Below are positions 22,350-35,851 of a DNA stretch of 64,000 nucleotides, in pieces (positions within the stretch are counted from its first letter, which is position 1; every line of letters begins with the position of its first letter). Source of the stretch: Aphelenchoides besseyi. Lineage: Eukaryota; Nematoda; Chromadorea; Rhabditida; Aphelenchoididae. Position numbers and translations under genes: made by a program. Where the stretch lies: assembly GCA_024699855.1 (NCBI GenBank), contig JAMPIQ010000003.1, positions 7,192,001-7,256,000 of the forward strand. The letters are read 5' to 3'. The notes below the pieces were generated by a model. It worked only from the letters and a program-made list of their open reading frames with translations, did no database searches and was not told the origin of the DNA.

Positions 22350-23052
22350 TCCAACGGCTCAGTAAAAGGTTAGAGACTGCGAAATACAAAATAAACAATC
22401 AAAAATGATGTTTGTATTCAAATTTTTGTACTACAATCAAACCGTTCATTTAATACGTAACTCAACGTTCAACTTCTGATCGCCCCTGAAACGAGTCGAA
22501 ATGCTATTCTCGATGATGCTATCATCTACTGGACATAAACGTGTAAATTGTTTTCTTATCTTCTTCTTTACTTTCTCGAAATGTTCACTGGCCGTTGGCT
22601 CAAACTCTTAATCGCAAAACGATCACTAATGTTGTCCATCGTGTTGGCCATAAATAAACTTTGACTGTTAAGTATATTGTCCACTTAACCCATTACACAT
22701 GTAATCACAGTGAAAGCTTTTTATTGTGGCGGCTGGTACGACAAATTTTATCTTAGTTTGATGTTCAATCAAAGTGATGTCTTCATCGACAAGTTGAGCG
22801 GTCAACGAGCCGACGAGTATGCAATCAATCGACCGTAGAAGCAACCATTACATTTCTTCTTTGTACCATCTTTCAAGAGGTGTTACGCAATTTGACTTGT
22901 TAAGATAGAGAATTTGCATAATTTGCTCTCAAAAAGAGAATTTGCAAAATATGCAAAAATAACCTTTGCGAAATTTTGGATCAGCTCGTCAGTCTGCTGC
23001 TCGTCGATCGTCGCGACTGGTGACTTCTTTCTCGCCTTCTCTCTCCACTGAA
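22350..23052. other. intergenic, divergent promoter region with short A/T repeats
   Basis: No gene supported. Near 22909..22960 the phrase GAGAATTTGCA occurs twice with A/T-rich flanks. It separates a minus-strand gene from a plus-strand gene. Confidence 0.5.
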
Positions 23053-23839
23053 ATGGCTCTCTTCCAACTTTTGTTCTTTTCGATTTCGATTGCTGCTTTG
23101 CATGCTGTGGATCACGATGGATGTTTCAATGCTGTTGATAACTCGACCGTGTGAGTTCTTGTTTTAGCAACTTCATTGACAACACTTTCAGCCAACTCAA
23201 AGGCGGCTCTGGTTGTCAGAACGCTAGCACGGTAGTTTTTTTCGCCGGTGATCATGTTGCTATCAATATGGAGGCCTCTTCAATAACGAACGCATCGTAA
23301 ACTCGATTTTCATCTGTCATGTCATTTTGTTTTTTTAGCTTTTGGATTGGAATGGGAATCAAGGCTCCCTGTCCATTGAATGTGACTGTTTTGTCGAACA
23401 ACGGTTCTGGAGCAAGCAGCATTGATATTGGTATTTCACAGAGAAAATGTGGTAACAAATCGCTTCATTTTAGATGGTCACATGGATCATCCGACCGTGT
23501 TGAAAGTCTATTCGGACGCGTTGTTCTTCGGCAATGAAACAAAAGCATTCGGAAGTTCTTGCGAAAACACTACCTTTTTCGAAAGCATGGAAAAACACGA
23601 AGGTTGGAAGAAGATGCCGATTGCACTTGTGAACCAATTGGTTGAAAATTTCACCATGAACATTTACGTAAGTATCAAGTCGACTGATCATATTGATATC
23701 TTTGTTTCAGACTGGTATCCAAGGTCCGATCTCGTTGAACAATCCATCTTTAACTAGTTCGGCGTCCTCGTCGTTCGCTTTTTACTCGATCATTTCAAAA
23801 GTTCTCTTCGTCGTCGGTCTCTTCGTTTTCTTCCACTGA
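23053..23839 (+). CDS. secreted/membrane-anchored protein, shared ectodomain family member 2
   Basis: Signal peptide MALFQLLFFSISIAALHA, then an ectodomain starting DGCFNAVDNSTV with GGSGCQNASTVVFFAGDHV, FWIGMGIKAPCPLNVTVLSN and several N-x-S/T sites, a helical linker and a hydrophobic C-terminus (YSIISKVLFVVGLFVFFH) with no tail after it, which would fit either a GPI signal or a tail-less membrane span. The pattern C...NG.C...I.I..PC.LNV.V is the same as in the proteins at 12406, 37967 and 61998. Four introns of about 42 nt with strong TTTCAG or TTTTAG acceptors. AATAAA at 23866. Confidence 0.75.
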
Positions 23840-24220
23840 TTTCTTTGTCATCCGTTTAGTTCAGAAATAAACTTTTTCTTCGACTACTTGAAGACAATCA
23901 GTTACTATGCAAGAACAAAAGGTATTCAATCAATTTTAAGGCAAATTTTGCGTAAGAAGTAAAATCCATACAAATGATCGTCCATGTGGCTATTGAAATA
24001 ATGTTCCTTTAAGCTCAACATTTTCATATGTAAAAACTTTTGCGATTGTTGAGTTGTTTGTTCAGTTGGCCATTGAATAAGGAAGTTGGGAAACGTGGTC
24101 ATTTAACGCAAACCCAACTGGTACAACTTGACAGTAAAATGTGTGTATAAATACGGACGGCTAATTAAGTTGCCATCTTAAATAACAGTCCTTTTCTGGT
24201 CATTAACGCTGATTCTGTCA
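23840..24220. other. intergenic region with a TATA-like box
   Basis: No gene seen. TATAAATA at 24146 lies about 70 bases before the EGF-repeat gene. Confidence 0.5.
24146..24153 (+). promoter_or_regulatory. TATA-box-like TATAAATA
   Basis: TATAAATA about 70 bases before the ATG at 24221 of the EGF-repeat gene. Confidence 0.35.
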
Positions 24221-26223
24221 ATGGCAAAACTCTCATATTTGATCGCAATTATATTCGGTCTGCTCTCAAAGTGTTCAGCAGAAATGGTAACTTACATGTG
24301 AATGAGTTGACTGCGATTGATCGTTTAGAAGAATATAAGCTGCAGTCGAAGTGATTGTTCATTTCGAGGTACCTGTGTTGGTTCGAAAACACAACCTCTA
24401 TGTTTTTGTGAAGCCGGTTATCTTGGAAGGTCTGAAATGAATGTTATTTCTCATTTCGGTTATTTAGTCGTTGCGAGGACAAGATCTGTGACAATCGTAT
24501 TGCTTGTCACAACAACGGAATTTGCTTAGGTAATCGACACAATCAGCGATGTTGACGGGAAATAACCTATTTGAACGCAATACTGAAAACTGTTCTATAT
24601 TTCTACGTTTCAGGTACCGAACGTAAATACCAGTGCCTTTGCTACTTGAATTTTTATGGAGAACATTGTCAAATAGAAAAACGACATCACGAATTGGTTA
24701 AAACAACAAAAAAAAAGCGAAGTTCTTTATTACCGTTTGGTCAGCTATGCACAGCGTTTGACTGCAATTTACGTGGTGTTTGTCTCGGAACAGTTAGACA
24801 TCACGTTTGCTTATGTCATTTGGGCTTCTTCGGAACCCATTGTGAGAAGGATGTTCTTACTAGTTTATGTGAGTTGAAAATAAGCCTGTGTGCAGCTATG
24901 TTTCTTTAGTGAATCCATTTTCCAAGCAGCAACTATGCACAGCATCCGATTGTAACAATAGAGGAGTGTGCATTTCGACAAAATCAAATCCTGTTTGTTT
25001 GTGTCAATTAAACTACCACGGCAAACATTGTGAAGAAGGTAAAAAAGGGTATGTGTCATGAACATTCTGTAAGTTTGCAGAAACATTTCCGACCTGCGAT
25101 CCCGAAGAATGCGGTCATAGTGGTCTTTGTGTTGGAAACAAGAATAGTTTCTCTTGCCTTTGTCATTTAGGAAATCATGGTCGTCGATGTGAAAGATGTG
25201 AGTATTCGAAAGGTTCTTCGAACACTCTTTCTAGCTATTGGCATTCCATGCGATTCGTCCGATTGCTCGTTCAATGGGTGAGTATAGAGCTTCTGTTTCA
25301 CGATCAGAACGATCGATTTCCAAATTTGCAGAATATGTATTGGTCTGAAGGGAACGGAATCGTGTATTTGCAACGTCGGGTTCATTGGTCGTAAATGCGA
25401 ATTGAAGGTGGGAATCGATGGAGTGGCCGCCAAAGCAACGGATTTATGCGAAGGTATTGTTGACAGATTCAATTACAGGTTTTCTTGTTTCAGTTCGTGA
25501 TTGCCACAACAATGGCATATGTGTGGGAACGAAAGCATCTCCGACTTGCTTGTGTAATTTGGGTTATAGCGGCAAGTTCTGTGAAATCGGTAATACGATT
25601 TGGAGGTTTAGTTTAAAAAATTGATCATTTTAGAGCCTTTGTGTAATTCACTGATCCAATGTTCGGGCCAAGGAATCTGTATAGGTCAATTTGACATTTG
25701 TGCTTCAACACTTGTGCTTCAAAGAACATGTAGTTGTAAAGTGTTTTTCAAGTAATATGACACTAACGTTCTCTGCACATAGCTTTAAGCACATGTTTCT
25801 GATCTGCAAGTATGAACGCACAAATGTTAAATCAGATCGTTACAGGCACTCAGAAAAACTTCATTTAAGTTTTAACGACTTTTTTGTCACGATTGTGTTG
25901 CACTCGGCTTATTGACAGACTTTTCTAGACGTTTTCATATTTGAATTCGTCAGTTTTACTGTCAATAACAAACGAAAACGATGTGATTGTGATGGAAAGT
26001 CGTTATGTCAATCTTTTCAGTTGTAATTGCAATTTGGGTAAGTTTTCGACTTTATCAGTGGGTATTGACTTTAAATATGAGGGAGTACATGAACTACACA
26101 AAAAACACGATGAAATTTGTAGTGTGTTTTCGTCAAGTTGGGGCGGGAAACCATTGAATGTAAGAAGTTAAAATAATGTTTACAGGTTGGTCGGGACCAA
26201 CTTGCAATCTTTTCACTGGATGA
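24221..26223 (+). CDS. secreted protein of about eight EGF-like repeats
   Basis: A signal peptide (AKLSYLIAIIFGLLSKCSA) is followed by a run of EGF-like modules, most in one exon each, of the form C.(S/A)SDC...G.C.G....C.C..GY.G..CE: for example CSRSDCSFRGTCVG, ACHNNGICLG, CTASDCNNRGVCIS, CGHSGLCVG, DCHNNGICVG and the last CNCNLGWSGPTCNLFTG. Six cysteines per module is the standard EGF disulfide pattern; calcium-binding residues of cbEGF are mostly absent. No membrane span is seen, so it is probably secreted. Between the seventh and last modules a 300-nt stretch (25690..26025) is hard to fit and probably contains a long intron. AATAAA at 26276. Role unknown. Confidence 0.78.
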
Positions 26224-26336
26224 ACGGTCTGACAAATTAGATTCTCACAGTTGTTTGTATAGTTCGAACTAATGAAATAAACTAATTGCACTTTATTTTA
26301 CGTCTTAGTATCAAATAACTTTAGAACACTACCCGT

Positions 26337-29300
26337 TCACTTGTTATTATCTTTCGTTGAAGTTGATTGCTCCAACTCGCTGTTCAATTCGCGTTCTTTT
26401 TTCATTTGCTTCCAACATTCTTCGAGTCGAGTTATCTTCTGGTTCAACGATTTGCGACGCTTCTAAATAATGTAAACTTCGATTTGTCAAGTTCAAACCT
26501 TAAAACGTCCGGATTGCGATGTGATTGTCAAACTCAACTTGCGAACTGTCTGTCGAATTTGTTGCAATCTGTCGTCCAAATCGATAGCCGGTGGTAGCGG
26601 TCGTTGTGCAAATCGCATTTCTTCATCGGTCTTCAATAGATTTGCAGCCGCTAAACATGATCGTGCTGCAAAACAAACAGCTGTCTTGTATATGCGACAA
26701 TTGCACTTACTGTGATTATCGAGTTCATTTGCAACTTCGGGAAAATCTTTGAGTAGACGTCGAAAATGCTCGACTGGAAGCACATAAACTTCGCTGAAAC
26801 CGATGGAAACAACGGACGTAGAATGGCGATTTCCGTTCCGATTCTCTGCAACGTAGATCATCGAAAGTTCGCCGTAGCTAGAACCGGCAGTGAGACGACG
26901 AGCAGGAAGTTTGTTTCGGATTTCCATCAACATACCCGTCTCGACAACATACATTTCCTGTAAGTTGTAGATCTTCGAGTAAAAATGACTTACCTTTACG
27001 AGATCACCGGTAAAACACAAGAAATCACTTGGACCGTAGAGTCTTATATCGGCGAATGAGATCAACTCTTGAAGAAAAGTGGAACTGACTTTGTCGCGGA
27101 ACAACTCCAATTTCCAAAATTTATCGAACAAGATCTGATAACGAAGTTCGGACCTTAACGGAGTGGTCAAAGAGTGAGATCGAGTCTGAAAACTGTTGTA
27201 TGAAACTGCGTATGAACTAGCATACCGGATCATCAAAAAAACGTCGTTCCGAAATCGCATAATCGAAATAATTGAAAACTCGGTTTTGAACATCCGGTTC
27301 CACAGATCTGAAATAAAATTTCGACGTCGTTCGAATTTGTGTCAACTAACTAACCGATTCCTCATGAAGATTTTTGCCATGTCCAATTCAGTTCTCAGCT
27401 CTCGATTGTATTGATTGGCATTACGAACGATTTCGGCTACAGAACCCATAATACAACCGAAAACCAAAATGCCAATGACGGTGTCCATTATTTCGTACGT
27501 ATTTTGCATACTGAAGTCCGGTTCAGGCTGAAGAATTGGACTTGAGAACTTCTCACACCCCTGTTTGCTACCTGTTCTCCGAGAGTAGTGATAGTCATTG
27601 AGGACCAGTAGAAAGAAAGTGTGTACTTTTTGGCGAGATTAGTGAAATTCAAAACAATAAGTTTGTTCGTCCAATAGTCGCTCATTAGTTCAATGTAATC
27701 CTCTTTTGTCCCATTCAAAAACCTCTCATCGAACTCGCATTCCCTGTGCCATGGCAGCCAATTGCAGTTGGAGAACAGCGGGTCCATGATCTTTTCGTAA
27801 GAAAATGCCCAGTTGCTTCTATCGGTATCTGAAGTTTGAGGTTTGGCACACTTTTAAAATTTTTATGTTTCGCGTTTAAAGACCGCTTAGAATTGTCAGA
27901 CTCATTAAGCAACGCACGCTAAACCCCGAGCTGATAAGCAACACCGTTGCTGTTGCCAAACCTCAACATTTACGCCTTGTTCCTGCCGCTTATCAGACCT
28001 TTGGGTTTCTCATAAATTTTGAGTCGGAAAGCGAAAATTGTCCGCACGTTCTTCTATTTCGCCCGTTGAATTCGTTGCTTAATCGAAGTGTGTTAATCGG
28101 CGGTACCCGTAAAACCCGGTCGACATCTCGACAAAATGGATATTCTCATCGAATTCGTCACCGGTTTCTTGGCCGATCGAAATGAAGACGATGCTTTTGA
28201 TCGTTTGAATTACCAAATCACTCCTTTTCTATTCGTCTTATTTTCACTCATCAACATCTCAAAGGTCCACTAATTGATGGTACCCAATTTGAGTCTTCAC
28301 TTTGCAGGTCTACATTGGAGCCGCCATCAATTGTTTTACAAAAGCCGAATTCAAAGGCGGATGGATACAATATACACATGACTATTGTTTGATTGAAAAC
28401 ACTTACTATTTGAGAACTAACGAGTCAATTCCACTGGAACAGGAAACAAGGGGCGAGAAATACATTTCATATTATCAGGTAGGTCATTTGTTCATCTTCT
28501 TGATTAGCATCCACATTCCATTTTAGTGGGTACCTTTCATTTTGGTACTACAAGCCTGTTCATTCTACATTCCACATTTGATGTGGCGTTCATTCAATTG
28601 GGTTACTGGTTAGTTGGTTTTCATTTGGATTTTGCTCAACAATCAAAATTTAGGCTTCCAAATTCGTGCAATCACAACCACAGCCATGGAGTCGGCGTCG
28701 TTGACTTTGGATGAGAACAAAGAAGCAGTTCGCAAAATTGCACGTTCCATCTACTACGCTTCACAACTCAAACATCGAACTTTACAGTGCATGAACGAGT
28801 AGGTTTTTATGCTTGTTTTTATTTGAGTTGTTTTTTAGACAAAAATTTGTTACTGCTCTTTATTTGGCGATGAAAATCTCTTACTTGGTTTTGATTTGTT
28901 TCCATTTGGCAATTTTCAAGCATTTCATCGGTAATTTGAGTTTTGCTCTTTCGATTCTACAAAACCCCGGTGAATGGGAGGTCAGTGGATTGTTTCCTCG
29001 AGTAACGGTTTGCGATTTCACCATCTTACGTTATGGCCAACCCATGAATTTTACCGTGGAGTGTGGTAAGTTAATGATCGAATAAACGAAAAGACTTCTG
29101 TTTTCAGTACTTCCGTTGAATATGTAGGTTTGAATGGAATTCAGAACACGTATGGAATCAACTGTTCTATTTTATGTTCAACGAAAAGATCTTTGTCTTC
29201 TTCTTCTTTTGGTTGGTTGTCCTTTTCTTGACGACGTTGTTCAGCATCGTCTTGTGGTTATATCGTTTGTGGAATCGAAAAGCCTTTTTCCGTCGTCTTC

Positions 29301-30978
29301 TCGATGTTTACGTATGTTCAGCACTAATAGCTTGTAATTAGATCTGTTTTTAGCGGCGAAATGACCCAACAGAGGTAGCAGCGCAGTGCTGAATTGTTCA
29401 CTTTAATTACATGAATAATTATAGCGTTCAACACCAAGTTCTCCCGACACGGACATGTTCGTCACAAATGTGAGTCAGTTGAGTGATTCATTAAAATTGC
29501 AGAATGAGGCATCAATTCGATGATAGGAACATGTTTAAATTTCAAAGCTATCAACTGCCAACGTTTCAAAGTCGCAAATTTTCAGGCCGTCAACTACACT
29601 TCGACAATCGACTTTGGTTGTGATCTGCGAGTAGTTCTGGGCTTGATTCAAGATCACACGGGACTGCTGTTTTGTTCGAACGTTTTCTTCGAAATGGTCA
29701 CATTAGTAAGATTGTTAGGCTGAATTGGATAATCGTTTCTTAAAGAGCATGATGGAAAGCACGGTCGATAGCGCAATTAAAAACGTGGACTCGTAGTTAA
29801 CTTTTGTTGGAAATCTTTGTTACTGCCATAAAGTAAACCGACCTTCAATTCCGTACTGTATTGACAGCGCGAAGTAACCACAAGCGTTCCAGTGAAAAAT
29901 GAAAACAATCGGAATTATCGTCTTCATCAACACAACGCCATTTGGCCATTTAGTTCGCATTTGAATTCGCGAAAGATAAAAGAAAATTCGATAGCATTTG
30001 GTCAGTCTGTTTATTCTAAACACTGAGGATTAAGTGGAAACGAAGCGCCTTATTGTTACCTTAACAGCGAAAATCCACGCCATTCAATCAAAAGTAAATC
30101 CGTTGGAAACACGGCAACAACGTCCAAAATGAATTGTCGACTAAAATTTTTGAATAATACCAATCAATTTTCAAGCAACGTACCTTCGAATGTACTTTCG
30201 CGCGATCACTTTGACATTTCGTTTTAACAGCCCCATAGAGTAATAAGCTAAAAAGCAAATCCTTCCTCCTATTTGAATTTAATACTCACAAATAAAACAT
30301 TGAAAGATCATGTCTGAAACATAAACCAAATCCGCAGCGAAGTTCAGAGCAAGCCATAAGTGATAGTGTAAATCGATCACATCGTCGAATGAAGGCAACG
30401 GTATGGCGATTAGATTGTAAACACAACTCAAAGAAACCAACGTGTCCCAGATTGTGACAATTCGACTCGATTCCTCAAATGCCAAATCCCATTTGCTAAA
30501 CGAAAGAATGCCAAGAAAAAGATGAACACTTACCTGCTATCCAAATCTACAGAGTCCGATTGTCGCGTAACATCAATATCACTGAGTTGTCGTTCAATAG
30601 CAAAAGGAGTCGATGGATTGTTGTTCGGTAGAATGTTACGAAGGATCTAAATTTAGTAGTTGACGAAAGGCTACTTAAAAGTTTTGCTGTTTAGAATTTA
30701 CATACCGCTAATAAATTCGAATGGAATACAGAAAATAAGTTATTTATCATTATACGACTTTTTGACACCAAAAAACCGTCTGCTCATAATTAATGGCTTT
30801 TGCGCCTTTGTGTACTTCTTAAAATGCTCTTTTAATTACCCGTCATTTAAGAGATACAGTGTGGTCTTTAGCCTTTTTCACTTACCCCAAGAACTGCACC
30901 ACGTCTCCACAAACTTTCAAAACGTTCAGCTCTTGGTATCTCAATTATTTCTGGAGCTGTGTCTTTGAACACGACCAT
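26337..30978 (-). CDS. cyclic nucleotide-gated cation channel subunit
   Basis: Minus-strand exons in order: N-terminus (VVFKDTAPEIIEIPRAERF), S1 to S5 (SSRIVTIWDTLVSLSCVYNL; SRQFILDVVAVFPTDLLLIE; TIIPIVFIFHWNACGYFALS), pore with YWSSMTITTLGEQPEPDFSM, S6 (ILVFGCIMGSVAEIVRNANQ), the C-linker and the cyclic-nucleotide-binding domain with SYGELSMIYV and the phosphate-cassette region GNRHSTSVVSI (usual GNRRTA), and a basic coiled coil (KKRRKSLNQKITRLEECWKQ) ending at 26337. The Glu of the selectivity filter (TTLGE) marks it as CNGA-like rather than a beta subunit. It conducts Na and Ca in response to cGMP or cAMP. The intron between S5 and the pore (27829..29842) holds the innexin gene. The start at 30978 is the least certain part. 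Confidence 0.86.
28136..29723 (+). CDS. innexin (gap junction protein), nested in a CNG channel intron
   Basis: Four-pass innexin. TM1 region LNYQITPFLFVLFSLINI precedes the first loop with INCFTKAEFKGGWIQYTHDY, where the paired cysteines are C..C (NCFTKAEF and DYCLIENTYY); PF-Y-(x)-P-H in TM2 (CSFYIPHLMWRSFNW); TM3 ALYLAMKISYLVLICFHLAI; second loop with RVTVCDFTILRYGQPMNFTV; TM4 VFFFFWLVVLFLTTLFSIVL. The cytosolic tail has the family-style block DLRVVLGLIQDHTGLLFCSN. The exons after 29380 are less clear: a small intron from 29375 and another near 29470 are needed to reach that block. Innexins form hexameric gap junction hemichannels at the plasma membrane. Confidence 0.85.
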
Positions 30979-31831
30979 GATCCGGATGTTCGTGTCCTAA
31001 CTGTCATGTTCGTGATTGACCAAAAGAGGAACACTGGAAACGAAGATCCAGTGATTGTTAGTCGGCAGTAGAGTCCGGTTGCTGCATTACAATAACTAAA
31101 TGAGAAACCGTCAGTGCGAAGGACGAGTTTTGATTGCACGCAAAATGAAAGTAGATTACGAATCTTCCACTTCCTCGCTCTCTCTTCTGCGGATCGAACT
31201 CTTCAGCGGATGAGCTCATAGTTTCCGTGGCAACAGACGTTATCCAGAGATTTTTTTCGTTAAACACAAATTCGATTACGATAAAACAAAACTGGCGTAC
31301 AATCGGCAATAGCGACCGTTGAACAACCCAACGATATGGTCGTAAAAGATTGCCGAGGATTCAAAGCAAATAACAAGAAGGTTGTGATGTCGACAAATGG
31401 CGTAATGTCGGAGATGAAACGGAAAGCGGATTGAGTTTGTTTGAACGAAGTGACGAAAATTTAGTTCATTACTCTCCGCTTCAGTCGTCATTCTTGAGTC
31501 CGCACGTAAATGGAAGTTAGTGATCAGTCATTATGAAATTATTGACACAATTCGCCGATATACGTAGTCTGTAATCACGAAATTATGTTAACTTTGTCTA
31601 TAGAACTCCTCTTTTTCTTCAAAGTTTGATGTTCATTCTCAGCACAATTAAAAGCAACAAAAACGTCGATTGGCGTTCGTTTCAAATTGGACCTCTGAAA
31701 TCTCGAGGGAACAATTCTTAACGGTCAACCAAACAATTAAGATCCGGACAGCGATTATAATTACAAATCCACAAGAGAGAAGTTCTGTACGATATATAAT
31801 ATGGTAGAAGTGAGAAGCTAGTTTATTGGAA
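30979..31831. other. intergenic, divergent promoter region
   Basis: Between the CNG channel (minus) and the collagen (plus). Open frames at 31058..31309 and 31276..31491 (minus) could be a 5' exon of the channel (MSSSAEEFDPQKRERGSGR) but I could not splice it in frame. Confidence 0.4.
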
Positions 31832-33156
31832 ATGGTGTTGAGTGTTGCAACTGGAGCTGTGGTCCTTAGTTTTTTTGTTATCGTCACATCACTATTAGGA
31901 GTTGGAATTGTGTTCCACGAAATTTCAACAATATACTTGGATATTTCACATGATGTAAAAGAATTTCACTCGATTGCAAATGACGCGTGGAACGCACTGA
32001 TGAACAAGCGAAGAAATCGTTCGTTGAGAAGACCAAAACGTCAACACGATTGTCGTGGACCGATTGGTCCTCGCGGCTTGAACGGAGTAAATGGCATTCC
32101 GGCAGAGAAAGGAGCTAAAGGAGCTGACGGCAGATCCTGGGAAATAGTAATCGGTAAGTTGAAGTTTTGAACACTTCTAATTTTGTTTTAGACCTCAAAT
32201 GCTACAAATGTCCTTCTTCACCAGGACTTAAAGGACAGCGTGGTGAACGAGGATTGAAAGGGTCTGAAGGTTCTGTTGGATTAAGTGGACTGCCAGGCAA
32301 GTTAACAGAAGAACGTGAATGTAAACGAATTGATTTAGGGCGAGATGGTTTTGAGGGCAAGCAAGGATCAAAGGGTTATGATGGATGTAGAGGTGAAAGC
32401 GGAGTAAAAGGTTGTTTTAATGTGAATATAAGGTAGTCAATGATATTTTTAGGATCAATCGGATTACCGGGGATGAATTCTGAGCGTGTAATTAATTTCC
32501 CAGGACCAAAAGGTTACCCGTTTAAAATGATTGTCAACGATATGATTACTTTAGGTAAACGAGGGCAAGTCGGCCAAATTGGACCTCAAGGTAGAAAAAC
32601 TTGCAAACTAATTTAACCAGCTATTTTATGCGAACATGGAAAAGATGCTTTGCCAGGATTCATCGGGTTGTCAGGAATCGTTGGACCAATTGGAAGACGT
32701 GGAGTTGACGGGTAATTACACGAATATCAAACGAATCTGACGTTCTTTCAGCGTCAACGGCCTACCCGGAGCGAAAGGCAAAAACGGAACACCGGGTATG
32801 TTCTCTTTAAACTTAATCGATAGAACGTGTTCTTTGAAGGCGATGATGCTGGTTATTGTCCTTGTTTGCCGAGAAGCAGCTTTTTTGTTCAACAAGGAGC
32901 ACAAAAAGCTGTTGTACGTGACGAAAACATATTCGAAGCACATTCAAAACAACCGACAGTTAGTCTAACGTTCAATCAGATTGAAAAACTGCCTACTCAG
33001 CGAACTCAACACCGTCGACTAAAGGTTCCACGTGCAAGAGAAGCACCGTTCGTCCATCAAACTGATAGTCCATTAGTTATGATGTTCCCCGACCAGAAGC
33101 CAAACGAATTGCTACGAAAAATTCAGTTGAAACGACAAAAAATGATCGAAAATTAG
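31832..33156 (+). CDS. nematode cuticle-collagen-like protein with long non-collagenous C-terminus
   Basis: Starts with an N-terminal membrane segment (VVLSFFVIVTSLLGVGIVFH) and the nematode cuticle-collagen N-domain block DVKEFHSIANDAWNALM, then a furin-type site RRPKRQ and a short triple-helix stretch GPIGPRGLNGVNG. Further Gly-X-Y runs follow in separate exons (GLKGQRGERGLKGSEGSVGL; GLPGAKGKNGTPG) broken by Cys-bearing gaps (CYKCPSS; RECKRIDLG). After the last run, beginning at DDAGYCPC, come about 100 residues with no Gly-X-Y repeats (QQGAQKAVVRDENIF; KPNELLRKIQLKRQKM). Cuticle collagens form the cuticle after furin cleavage and tyrosine crosslinking. The long tail is unusual for the family. 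Confidence 0.85.
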
Positions 33157-33498
33157 TTTCGGTTTGTACACGATTATAATAGTTGGGTTTTGAAACAAGA
33201 ATGAAATGGATAATGAAACAGTAAACTCAACATGAGATCGAAATACATTGTCTAATTGCAAACAATAGGGTAGTTTAAAAGCACGGAAACCATCCACGAC
33301 CCTCCCTATCGACATTCTTGATTTTGAAGCATTCACCCCAATTATCGTTAGTCGGGGGTTTATCCCGTTTTTCGGTTTCAGTGAGCACGTTCAAGATTCC
33401 CTGGTTATCCCACCCGGAAAGAACGTCTGTGTCGCTTTGATAGACGTGAACAAACAACTAAAGAAGCAATTGAAATTGTGATTCAAGCAACAGCAAAC

Positions 33499-33756
33499 CT
33501 AATAGCTTCCTTCTTTTGGTTTGGTGCGACCTTTCGGCCGCAACATTTGGCGCATGAAAGTCGAAGAATAAGGTTTAACGATCTTTATTTGTGGTACAAT
33601 ATCAAGCTGTAGACAACAAATTTGATTGCAATTTTAGTAACTAACCTTTAGACTGTCGTTCACAAGTGACGCAGCTGTTTCGCTCAAAGAATCGTTCTTC
33701 GGAATCCAACACGCTCCACCAAAAAAACAGGCACAAAGAATACCTTGAACAAGCAT
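33499..33756 (-). CDS. short secreted peptide-like protein
   Basis: Two exons on the minus strand: ATG at 33756, 5' exon with a signal-peptide-like start (MLVQGILCACFFGGACWIP), donor GTTAGT near 33644, TTGTCTACAG acceptor, and a second exon coding LDIVPQIKIVKPYSSTFMRQ, then MLRPKGRTKPKEGSY and a TAG at 33499..33501. About 70 residues in total, with a basic C-terminus. An in-frame stop sits just upstream of the ATG, so this is the full N-terminus. I do not recognise it. The LRPKGR stretch resembles an amidation/dibasic processing site, but a neuropeptide role is only a guess. Confidence 0.55.
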
Positions 33757-34247
33757 TGACCTTTTGGGATTCTCCTACTCCATTGTGCGAAACAACATAC
33801 AAAAGACGATCAGTCGGTGGAATTGATCTTGCGTTTTTTACGGCTTCCAAATCTGATGGCGAAAAAGCGATCTAAAAAATACGAATATCCAACGTGAAGC
33901 TACAAATCATTGTATCTTTCGAGTCATTTCTAATCGAAATACAAATAGACCACCAATTGCTCTTTGTTCGCTGTCCCCAATAATATCGGTTTATACGTAC
34001 TGTTTTTCGTTCAGTCATCTCCCTCCCTTTTGTGTTGCTGTTTTTCACATAAAATCGTAGGTTCATTTTTCGCATTGATTTTCTGCAGATTTTTGCGTCT
34101 CACGTTCAAAGGTCCTGTAAAAGTTCAGCGTTGTGTTTTGCGTTCATTTCGAGTTCCCAGAAACTTGTATTGTCTAAGAGATAAACAACATTTAAATGGC
34201 AAAAAGATCTCCGTTAAATTGATTTGTCTCCAATCAGTCAAATGTGA
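33757..34247. other. intergenic region
   Basis: Upstream of the short-peptide gene and downstream of the second TTBK-like kinase. No gene recognised. Confidence 0.45.
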
Positions 34248-35693
<1,446 letters not shown>

Positions 35694-35851
35694 TTCAAAT
35701 GCAAAATGAAGAATGAAAGTCTGGACTGAATAAATGGTCCACAAAACTAGAATATCCAATGCAAATTGTAAAGTCAAGTTTAACTTCGATTATTCGTTTT
35801 ATTAGTCATTTTTAAAACCGACATTTGTGGCGTTCGCACTTCAGCTGCTTG

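Noticed and set aside
24540..24565. Sequence GGGAAATAACC in an EGF-gene intron resembles the splice-acceptor/GYFP start of the cysteine-rich gene
   Set aside because: About 13 identical bases, too short to call a duplicated exon without a search.
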